Source: Archangium sp. (lineage in GTDB: Bacteria; Myxococcota; Myxococcia; Myxococcales; Myxococcaceae). Taken from it: a stretch of DNA of 5,063 bases. Of this stretch, positions 1-5,063 are shown piece by piece. The notes below the pieces were generated by a model. It had not been told where the DNA came from and searched no databases. It saw nothing but the letters and a program-made list of their open reading frames with translations. Made by a program: the position numbers and the translations under genes. Position 1 is the first letter of the stretch. Every line of letters starts with the position of its first letter. Where the stretch lies: contig JAEUJR010000902.1 of assembly GCA_016793585.1 (NCBI GenBank), forward strand, positions 1-5,063, given 5' to 3'.

Positions 1-14
1 CGGAAAATGCTGCT

Positions 15-22
15 GAGAAAGG
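15..22 (+). promoter_or_regulatory. Ribosome binding site that favours the GTG start at 32
   Basis: GAGAAAGG is a purine-rich Shine-Dalgarno-like stretch that ends 9 nt before the GTG at 32. That is normal spacing. The same stretch ends directly against the alternative TTG at 23, which leaves no room for initiation there. An in-frame stop (TGA at 14-16) rules out any start further upstream. Confidence 0.6.
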
Positions 23-31
23 TTGCACACG

Positions 32-553
32 GTGCCGCCGAGCGGGGTCCAGTCAACAGGACGGGTCAGTGACCTGTACCGAAAGTTTGGGCCGGCGATC
101 TACTCGCGGTGCCGTCGCCTCTTGAAGGACGACGCCCTCGCAGAAGACGCCACGCAGGAGGTCTTCGTGCGCGTCATGAAACACATCGAGGCGGCTCCGG
201 ACGACAGCGCGGCGCTGGCGTGGATTTATCGCATCTCGACGAATTACTGCCTCAACCAGATTCGCGATCGCAGCCGCCAGGCCGAGCCGACCGCGCCCGA
301 GGAGCTGCCCGAAGGTGAAGGCGAGACGCTCGAGCCGCAGATGCTCGACCGTGAGCTGGCGCTCAAGCTGGTCGAGCGCACGCCCGAGAAGCTGCGCGAG
401 ACGGTGGTGCTCTACTACGTCGACGGGCTCGAGCAGGAGCAGGTCGCCAAGACGCTCGGCATCTCGCGTCGCACGGTCATCAATCGGCTCCAGGAGTTCC
501 AGGAGCGCAGCCGCAAGTTCCTTGCACGAGACGGTGAAGGAGGTGTCGCGTGA
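32..553 (+). CDS. ECF-type RNA polymerase sigma factor (sigma-70 family)
   Basis: This is a complete 173-residue alternative sigma factor that would direct RNA polymerase to a specific promoter set in the cytoplasm. Region sigma-2 spans about residues 14-82. It begins DLYRKFGPAIYSRCRRLL, followed by the core-binding helix around DATQEVFVRVMK (39-50) and the -10 recognition part around WIYRISTNYCLNQIRDR (64-80). An acidic, proline-containing linker (about 83-103) replaces sigma-3, as is usual in ECF factors. Sigma-4 spans about 106-166, with a helix-turn-helix around GLEQEQVAKTLGISRRTVINRL (132-153 region). The length is typical of the family. GTG at 32 is preferred over TTG at 23 because of ribosome-binding-site spacing. 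The stop overlaps the next start (GTGA, 550-553), the usual sign of a sigma/anti-sigma pair made in fixed ratio. Its own promoter would lie left of the window. Family assignment is secure; the ECF subgroup and regulon are unknown. Confidence 0.95.
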   Translation: MPPSGVQSTGRVSDLYRKFGPAIYSRCRRLLKDDALAEDATQEVFVRVMKHIEAAPDDSAALAWIYRISTNYCLNQIRDRSRQAEPTAPEELPEGEGETLEPQMLDRELALKLVERTPEKLRETVVLYYVDGLEQEQVAKTLGISRRTVINRLQEFQERSRKFLARDGEGGVA

Positions 554-1320
554 CGATCACCAATGCCCGTGGGCACCTCTCGAGTGAGACGATCGATCTC
601 CTCCTGCTCTCGGCGCTGAAGGCCGACGAAGCCAACGAAGCGAAGGCACACATCGACGGCTGCGGGCTCTGCAAGCAGCGCTGGGTCGAGCTCAACGAAG
701 ACAGCCAGAAGTTCAAGCAGTTCGTCTTCGCGCGCACGCTGCCGCAGGTCGAGGCGCGGCTGAACGAGTCGAAGCAGGGCTTCTTCGAGCGCTTCAAGCT
801 GCAGTTCGTGTTGCCGGCGCTGGGCCTGGCGACGGCCGCGGCGGTGGCGCTGACGTTCTCGGCTGGGCCCGGCACGCAGACCGAAGACGACGTGTACATC
901 GGCGTGAAGGGCTACGAGCAGACGTTCGAGGTCTTCGCGCAGCGGCAGCAGGGCACGGCGTTCGCGCTCAAGCCGGGCACGGCGCTCAAGCCGAAGGACC
1001 GCATTCGTTTCGTGGTGAGCCCCGGCCACGCGAAGTACGTGCTGGTCGCGTCGGTCGACGGCAAGGGCGAGTTCAGCGTGTACCACCCGTTCGGCGCCGA
1101 GGAGTCCGAGAAGATCGCGGGCCAGGTTCCCCGCAAGCTCGAGCTCGGCAGCACGGTCGAACTCGACGACACGATGGGCACCGAGAAGCTGCTGGTGGTG
1201 CTCTCCGACGCTCCGGTGAAGGCCGAGGCGCTGAAGGCGGCCGTCGCTGCGAACCCCGCGGCGCCGAAGCTCGAGGGCGCGAAGGTGCTGACCCAGGAGT
1301 TCGTGAAGGTCGCCCCGTGA
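550..1320 (+). CDS. Membrane anti-sigma factor: zinc-finger (HX3CX2C) N-terminus, one TM helix, DUF4384-like periplasmic domain
   Basis: This 256-residue protein is probably the antagonist of the upstream sigma factor. The N-terminal cytoplasmic part has a zinc-anti-sigma signature: H34-X3-C38-X2-C41 (HIDGCGLCKQRW), with a further His at residue 9 that could be the fourth ligand. One hydrophobic helix at about 86-104 (FVLPALGLATAAAVALTF) would span the inner membrane. After an acidic stalk (TEDD, 111-114), residues about 115-217 resemble DUF4384. The clearest match is KPKDRIRFVVSPGHAKYVLVAS, then VDGKGEFSVYHP, the usual 'large-charge / rides-the-surface / dG / fP' pattern of that domain. The start is supported by GAAGGAGG at 536-543, 6 nt before GTG 550. 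The gene overlaps both neighbours by 4 bp. DUF4384 is known mainly in proteins that also carry a caspase domain; here the caspase is the next gene. The anti-sigma role is inferred from motif and position, and the DUF4384 call is from memory of the pattern. Confidence 0.85.
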   Translation: MTITNARGHLSSETIDLLLLSALKADEANEAKAHIDGCGLCKQRWVELNEDSQKFKQFVFARTLPQVEARLNESKQGFFERFKLQFVLPALGLATAAAVALTFSAGPGTQTEDDVYIGVKGYEQTFEVFAQRQQGTAFALKPGTALKPKDRIRFVVSPGHAKYVLVASVDGKGEFSVYHPFGAEESEKIAGQVPRKLELGSTVELDDTMGTEKLLVVLSDAPVKAEALKAAVAANPAAPKLEGAKVLTQEFVKVAP

Positions 1321-2951
1321 GCTCGCTGCTGAAGCGGTCGGTGCTGCTCTCTCTGGTGCTGGCGAGCGCTGCGTTCGCCGACACGCGGCGCGTGGCCATC
1401 GTCGTCGGCAACAACGCAGGCGGGCCGTCGATGCCTCCGCTGCGCTTCGCCGAGTCAGACGCGGGCAAGATGGCGCGGGTGCTCGTCGAGCTGGGTGACG
1501 TGAACCCCGACGACGTGTTGCTGCTCCAGGGCCGAAAGGCCGCCGACGTCGAGCAGGCCATCGCCGACGCGCGCGATCGCATCGCCATGTTCCGCCGCGC
1601 GCCCGACGTGCGCACGGTGCTGGTGTTCTTCTTCTCGGGCCACTCCGACGGCGAGTCGATGGAGCTGGGCAACGAGAAGCTCACCTACCTTCGGTTGAAG
1701 GCGTTGCTCGCCGGCTCGGGGGCCGATGTTCGGGTGTCGATCGTCGACGCCTGCAAGTCGGGCGGAGGTCTTCGCGAGAAGGGCGGCAAGGCTGCCGACG
1801 CCTTCACCATCAAGCTCGCCGACACGCTGCAGCAGACGGGTGAGGCGTTCATCACCTCGAGCGCGGCGGACGAAGCAGCGCTCGAGTCGAACGAGGTGAT
1901 GGGCAGCTACTTCACGCACAACCTCATCTCGGGCCTGCGTGGCGCGGCGGACTCGTCGGGCGACAAGCTGGTGACGCTCGCGGAGGCGTACAAGTACGCG
2001 TACGACCGCACCGTCAGCGCGACCGCGGCGTTGACCGCCGGAGCACAGCACCCCTCGTACGACTTCAAGCTGTCGGGTCAGGGTGAGCTGGTGCTCGCCT
2101 CGCTGCTCAAGCCGTCGTCGGTGCTCGTGCTGCCCGATGGCGCCGACCGCTCGCTGGTGACCGACGTGCTGCGCGATCAGGTCGTGGTCGAGGCTCCCGG
2201 AAATGCGGCGAAGGAGTTCGCCATCGCGCCAGGTGAGTACGCGCTGCGGCTCTTCAAGGGCGGGCAGGCGTTCGCGGGTCGCGTGAAGCTGAACGATGGG
2301 CAGAAGCGCACCATCGCGTGGGGCGAGCTGACGCCGGTGACGTCGTCGGTCGTCGTCGCGGCGAAGGGTGGCGGCATCGAGGTCTCGCAGCAGATGGACG
2401 CGAAGGAAGACACCGCGCCGATCGGCTTGTCGGTCGCGATGGGCGTCACCGGCCGCGTGACGGAGTGGGCGCCCAACGACTCGACGGGCCTCAAGTATCA
2501 GCTGCGCGTCGGGCTCGATCCGCTCAGCACGACGTTCGGTGGCTTCAATCTCTTTGGTCGGCCTCGGCTGGGTCGCGTGCGCGTGGCGGGAGAGCTGACG
2601 CTCCACCTGCTCGGTGAAGCGACGGGCGAAGCGTTTCGGCGCAACGAGTACGGCCTGCAGTTTCGCGTGGGCTACCGGCTGGCGTTCGAGTGGTGGCGGT
2701 TGCACCTGGGCGTCGGCGTGGAGGGCGGTGGTGGCTTTCTCGCGACGTCTGATGCGGTCGTTCGCCCGACGGGCGTGCTGGTGGCGGCGCCTCGCGTGAC
2801 GTTGCGAGCTCGCGTTGCCGGGCCGGTGTGGTTCCTGGTGGAGGGTGACTTCCCCATCGTGGCCGCGCCGTACTCGACCGATGGCGTGAACGTCTTCCTT
2901 CGTCCGTACGCGTTCGCGGCGGCGTCGGCCGGCTTGCTCGTCTCGTTCTGA
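1317..2951 (+). CDS. Exported caspase-family (peptidase C14) protein with a C-terminal beta-barrel-like domain
   Basis: This 544-residue protein starts with a Sec signal peptide (basic MSSLLKR, hydrophobic core, probable cleavage after AFA at residue 21). The caspase fold follows at about 24-255: opening strand RRVAIVVGNN (24-33), catalytic His109 in FFFSGHSDG, and catalytic Cys146 in VDACKSGGG. The later core strand AFITSSAADEAALES precedes SYFTHNLISGL, as in other bacterial caspases. The Asp of DACKSG is the position that gives metacaspases a preference for Arg/Lys at P1. Residues about 266-340 look like a small beta-rich linker domain (APGEYALRLFKGG). Residues about 368-544 contain roughly eight alternating amphipathic strands and end in AGLLVSF, with a terminal Phe like outer-membrane barrel proteins. 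GTG 1317 has GAAGGT at 1305-1310, 6 nt upstream, and overlaps the anti-sigma stop (GTGA). Caspase identity is strong and the barrel is inferred from sequence pattern only. The substrate is unknown; the adjacent anti-sigma is a candidate. Confidence 0.9.
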   Translation: MSSLLKRSVLLSLVLASAAFADTRRVAIVVGNNAGGPSMPPLRFAESDAGKMARVLVELGDVNPDDVLLLQGRKAADVEQAIADARDRIAMFRRAPDVRTVLVFFFSGHSDGESMELGNEKLTYLRLKALLAGSGADVRVSIVDACKSGGGLREKGGKAADAFTIKLADTLQQTGEAFITSSAADEAALESNEVMGSYFTHNLISGLRGAADSSGDKLVTLAEAYKYAYDRTVSATAALTAGAQHPSYDFKLSGQGELVLASLLKPSSVLVLPDGADRSLVTDVLRDQVVVEAPGNAAKEFAIAPGEYALRLFKGGQAFAGRVKLNDGQKRTIAWGELTPVTSSVVVAAKGGGIEVSQQMDAKEDTAPIGLSVAMGVTGRVTEWAPNDSTGLKYQLRVGLDPLSTTFGGFNLFGRPRLGRVRVAGELTLHLLGEATGEAFRRNEYGLQFRVGYRLAFEWWRLHLGVGVEGGGGFLATSDAVVRPTGVLVAAPRVTLRARVAGPVWFLVEGDFPIVAAPYSTDGVNVFLRPYAFAAASAGLLVSF

Positions 2952-2971
2952 TTCGTCTCTTGAAACAGCGA

Positions 2972-2995
2972 AGGCCGACCCGACAGGGCCGGCCT
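2972..2995 (-). terminator. Convergent-gap hairpin, probable terminator (best on the minus strand)
   Basis: This is a 10-bp inverted repeat with a 4-nt loop. The + strand arms are AGGCCGACCC and GGGCCGGCCT around GACA. On the + strand one pair is an A-C mismatch. Read as minus-strand RNA, the same position is a G-U wobble, so the stem is fully paired. There is no real U-run on either side, only a short TGTTTC downstream on the minus strand. It lies between the stops of the caspase gene and the small minus-strand gene and may serve both. Confidence 0.55.
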
Positions 2996-3017
2996 CGTGT
3001 GCGTCGACGTCAGGCCT

Positions 3018-3317
3018 TCAGAACCGCTGCTGACCGTCGTGCTTCTGCATCGCGATGCGGCGGCTCAGCCGATCCTGCTGGGCCTGGTGGTGGGCGCGCT
3101 CGGCAGGCGTCATGCCGCCACCATCGATGCGATCGCGGGCGATCTGCCGATCGATGCGGTTGTGCTGCGCCTGAAGACGGTGGGCCTCGAAGCGGTTCAG
3201 CTCACCCGAGCGCACGCCCTGGTTGATGCGCGCCTGCTGGTTGCACGAGCGCACGCCGACGGGGGCCGCGAGAATCGGAGTGGAGAACAGCACCAACATC
3301 GCCACGAGGGTCTTCAT
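3018..3317 (-). CDS. Small exported, charged repeat protein of unknown function
   Basis: This is a 99-residue protein with a signal peptide (MKTLVAMLVLFSTPILAA, cleavage near residue 18), leaving about 80 mature residues rich in Arg, Gln, His and Asp. The mature part holds two helical repeats of 28 residues that align without gaps: residues 38-65 (GELNRFEAHRLQAQHN...) and 67-94 (GGMTPAERAHHQAQQD...). They share 10 identities, including the Gly, the Glu and the QAQ...R..R.IA core. Each repeat begins with G-x-(L/M)-(N/T)-x-x-E, similar to the end of an EF-hand loop but lacking most calcium ligands. Such small 'SGELTxxE' proteins occur in many Gram-negative bacteria without a known function. There is one cysteine (C25). 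The start is well supported: AAGGAG (3324-3329) sits 6 nt upstream of the ATG. The protein is probably periplasmic. A helical chaperone of the Spy/CpxP sort (LTxxQ motifs) is a looser alternative comparison. Confidence 0.8.
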   Translation of the reverse strand: MKTLVAMLVLFSTPILAAPVGVRSCNQQARINQGVRSGELNRFEAHRLQAQHNRIDRQIARDRIDGGGMTPAERAHHQAQQDRLSRRIAMQKHDGQQRF

Positions 3318-3337
3318 CGCCTTCTCCTTCAGTGCAG

Positions 3338-3359
3338 CGGGTTCGATGAAATGAACCCG
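3338..3359 (-). other. Perfect 7-bp inverted repeat just upstream of the small gene's ribosome binding site
   Basis: The arms CGGGTTC (3338-3344) and GAACCCG (3353-3359) flank the 8-nt loop GATGAAAT. The repeat sits in the 102-bp gap, about 60 nt past the stop of the barrel gene and 8 nt before the AAGGAG of the small gene (transcription right to left). There is no U-run. It could be a weak terminator for the barrel gene, a 5' leader hairpin of the small gene, or an operator for a dimeric regulator. The sequence alone does not decide. Confidence 0.45.
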
Positions 3360-3419
3360 GCGCCTTCGAAGAAGTTGCGGTGGAGAATTCAGTCTGAAGA
3401 TCAGCAGGTTCCGCGAGCT

Positions 3420-5063
3420 TCAGAACTTGATGCCGAACACGCCGCGGAACGCCTGGGCGTTCACGAGCGGAGCGGCGGCTCCATTCGTCTCGCGGTTGAA
3501 GCCACCGAGGGGGAAGAGAATGCCGTACTGCGCCTGTGCGTAGAACCCGTCTTCGGTCTCGTAACGGGCGCCCGCGTTCAGCTCGATGCCGAGGTTCGGG
3601 TCGACCGCCTGCGTGAGGTTTCCTCCCGACGGCGTCGACTCGGCGAAGATGGCGCGCGAGTAGATGCCGGCTCCGAAGATGTTGAGGCCCTGGGTGATGC
3701 GGTACTGCACCTTGGGCTTCACGTAGAGGCTGTCGGTCACTCCACCGAGGATCTCGCGGTAGAGGATCATGTCGACGCGGTAGTCGCGGTTGAAGCGGAA
3801 GTTGCGAATGGTGTTGTCCGAGCAGCCGCCCATGGGCGAGCAGCGGTACTGCGGGCCGTCGATGTCTCCCGCGAGGCCCGAGCTCTTGCGGCGGGGCGCG
3901 TTGCCGAAGCCCGGCGCGTTGTCTCCCGACGCGAAGCCGACCTCGCCGCCGATCTCCAAGTCTCCGTTGAGCAGCTTGTACTCACCCTGCACGACGGCCG
4001 CGAACTGCCAGACATCGAGGCGCTGGTTCTCACCCGGCTGGAGCGCGTTGGCGCCCGACAGCGCACGGTTGCCGAGGCTGCCGAGGATCGCCGCGAACTC
4101 GCCCTCGAGGCGGAAGTTCTTTCGCTCGAGCTTGGCCCACACATCGGGGATGAAGAGGTTCGCCTCGCGGCGCACGTACGTCGCAGGGTTGTTCTGCGTG
4201 CCCTGGTTCGTGCCGTCCTGCGTGAAGGGTTGCGAGAGAGCGTCGACCGAGTCGGTGCGCTGGTTTCGGTAGCTGAAGTGCAGGCCGTAGTTGAAGACCG
4301 TCTGGCCGGAGTCGAGCTTCGCGCGCGCCTCGGTGTCGGTGTCGCGCCGCGCGACCGCGATGATGTAGTTGATGCCGTCGTCGTAGTTGCTCAGGTTGAA
4401 GGGCTGGCCACCCTCGGGCAGACGCAGCGAGGTGGTGCCCGTGATGTTCACGTCGAGCATGGGCGTGATGTAGAAGCCGGCGAACGGCTCGGCGGTGAAG
4501 CTGACGCGGTCGACGGTGTCACCCCAGTCGTTGTCGATGCCGTTGCCGTCGTTGTGCAGCATGCCGAGGCCCCAGTGGCTGCCCATGCGGCCGAAGCGAA
4601 GAATGCCGACCGGCGTCGAGACCTCGCCCCAGACGCGCTTCATCATGATGGAGTCGTTGAGCGAGTTGACGCCCGCGCGCGGGGCCGTCTGCGACTGGCT
4701 GAAGATGGAGAACTCGTTGCGGTCGCTCCAGTAGCCCCCACCGTTGCGCGAGTACGCGTAGTCAGGCGTCGAGCCCCAGACGATGTTGTCGAGCGCGTCG
4801 ATCTGCGTGCGAATGCGAACTTCTTCCGAGATGTTGATGGTGGGCTCGAAGCGGAAGCGCATGTTGACGCCGACGTTCGTGCGCTCGCTGGCGGAGTTCG
4901 GGTTCGCCGGCCAGAGGCTGTAGCCGGCCTGGTCGGGGCCGGAGCCGAGGTCGAAGCGCCAGAAGAGGTCGGGGCGCATGCGCAGGTAGCCGTCGAAGGT
5001 GACGAGCTCGAGCTTGCGCTTCTCGTCGACCCAATCTTCCTGCCAGCCCTGCGCGACCGACTG
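3420..5063 (-). CDS. Large outer-membrane beta-barrel-like protein, 5' end beyond the window (possible TIGR04551 family)
   Basis: The frame is open from the right edge of the window (547 residues visible). The methionine codon at 4977-4979 is internal: the 28 codons upstream of it continue the same style of protein (QEDWVDEKRKLELVTFDGYL) and run straight into a barrel strand, RMRPDLFWRFDLG. The true start and signal peptide lie outside the window. The visible part is a long series of amphipathic strands rich in aromatics, with Asn/Asp/Gly-rich turns (for example RFRFEPTINISEEVRIRTQID, WGEVSTPVGILRFGRMGSHW, LHFSYRN, GEYKLLNGDLEIGGEVGFASGD). It ends FRGVFGIKF, with the terminal Phe expected for insertion by the BAM machinery. 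Two cysteines, 408 and 414 of the visible part (RCSPMGGCSDN), could form a disulphide in a loop. The DGYLRMRPDLF opening recalls the myxobacterial TIGR04551 family, but that is from memory. Its substrate or function is not evident. Confidence 0.8.
   Translation of the reverse strand, partial: QSVAQGWQEDWVDEKRKLELVTFDGYLRMRPDLFWRFDLGSGPDQAGYSLWPANPNSASERTNVGVNMRFRFEPTINISEEVRIRTQIDALDNIVWGSTPDYAYSRNGGGYWSDRNEFSIFSQSQTAPRAGVNSLNDSIMMKRVWGEVSTPVGILRFGRMGSHWGLGMLHNDGNGIDNDWGDTVDRVSFTAEPFAGFYITPMLDVNITGTTSLRLPEGGQPFNLSNYDDGINYIIAVARRDTDTEARAKLDSGQTVFNYGLHFSYRNQRTDSVDALSQPFTQDGTNQGTQNNPATYVRREANLFIPDVWAKLERKNFRLEGEFAAILGSLGNRALSGANALQPGENQRLDVWQFAAVVQGEYKLLNGDLEIGGEVGFASGDNAPGFGNAPRRKSSGLAGDIDGPQYRCSPMGGCSDNTIRNFRFNRDYRVDMILYREILGGVTDSLYVKPKVQYRITQGLNIFGAGIYSRAIFAESTPSGGNLTQAVDPNLGIELNAGARYETEDGFYAQAQYGILFPLGGFNRETNGAAAPLVNAQAFRGVFGIKF

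Noticed and set aside
23..31. TTG at 23 as start of the sigma factor
   Set aside because: The only Shine-Dalgarno-like stretch ends directly against it; GTG at 32 has correct spacing. The difference is only three residues.
7..72. ATG-started 21-codon frame overlapping the sigma gene start
   Set aside because: It is very short, has no ribosome binding site in view and sits out of frame over the start of a well-supported gene.
415..1086. Minus-strand open frame (223 codons) opposite the sigma/anti-sigma junction
   Set aside because: It has low-complexity Arg/Leu/Glu composition and covers the ends of two well-supported + strand genes. It is a shadow frame.
1455..2705. Long minus-strand open frame (416 codons) opposite the caspase gene
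   Set aside because: Its translation is dominated by Arg, His and Leu with no domain pattern, as expected from the complement of GC-rich coding DNA. The opposite strand holds a clear caspase with catalytic motifs.
3385..3412. GGAACC-N16-GAATTC on the minus strand upstream of the small gene, resembling an ECF promoter
   Set aside because: The -35-like GGAACC is attractive, but the -10 side does not match a known ECF element and the match is short enough to occur by chance. The operon's own promoter lies outside the window, so there is no second copy for comparison.
3790..4272. Plus-strand open frame (160 codons) inside the barrel gene
   Set aside because: It is Ser/Pro/Arg-rich without recognisable motifs and antisense to a convincing barrel coding frame.

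Overview
The window is GC-rich, densely coded DNA with strong G/C preference at third codon positions. It carries an ECF sigma factor, an exported caspase-fold protease and large outer-membrane barrel proteins. This fits a delta-proteobacterial or myxobacterial (Myxococcota) chromosome. That placement is inferred from gene content and composition; there is no rRNA or other marker to confirm it.

Left part (32-2951, + strand): a tightly packed three-gene operon. An ECF-type sigma factor (32-553) overlaps by 4 bp (GTGA) a membrane anti-sigma factor (550-1320). That protein has an HX3CX2C zinc-binding motif, one transmembrane helix and a DUF4384-like periplasmic domain. It overlaps by another GTGA the gene for an exported caspase-family protein (1317-2951). 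The caspase keeps the His/Cys catalytic dyad and carries a C-terminal segment that reads like a small outer-membrane beta barrel. The layout suggests an envelope-signalling unit: cytoplasmic sigma, inner-membrane anti-sigma with a periplasmic sensor, and a periplasmic or outer-membrane protease. Whether the protease acts on the anti-sigma is a hypothesis.

Middle (2952-3017): a short convergent intergenic gap with one strong hairpin at 2972-2995. It is best paired as minus-strand RNA and is probably a terminator.

Right part (3018-5063, - strand): a small exported, highly charged protein of 99 residues made of two diverged 28-residue repeats (3018-3317), a 102-bp gap with a perfect 7-bp inverted repeat (3338-3359), and a large outer-membrane beta-barrel-like protein (3420-5063). 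The barrel gene's 5' end lies beyond the right edge of the window. Both minus-strand genes converge on the sigma operon, and no functional link to it is visible.

There is no tRNA, rRNA, CRISPR array, insertion sequence or gene-free stretch over 300 bases. The most interesting item is the sigma / DUF4384 anti-sigma / caspase-barrel operon.
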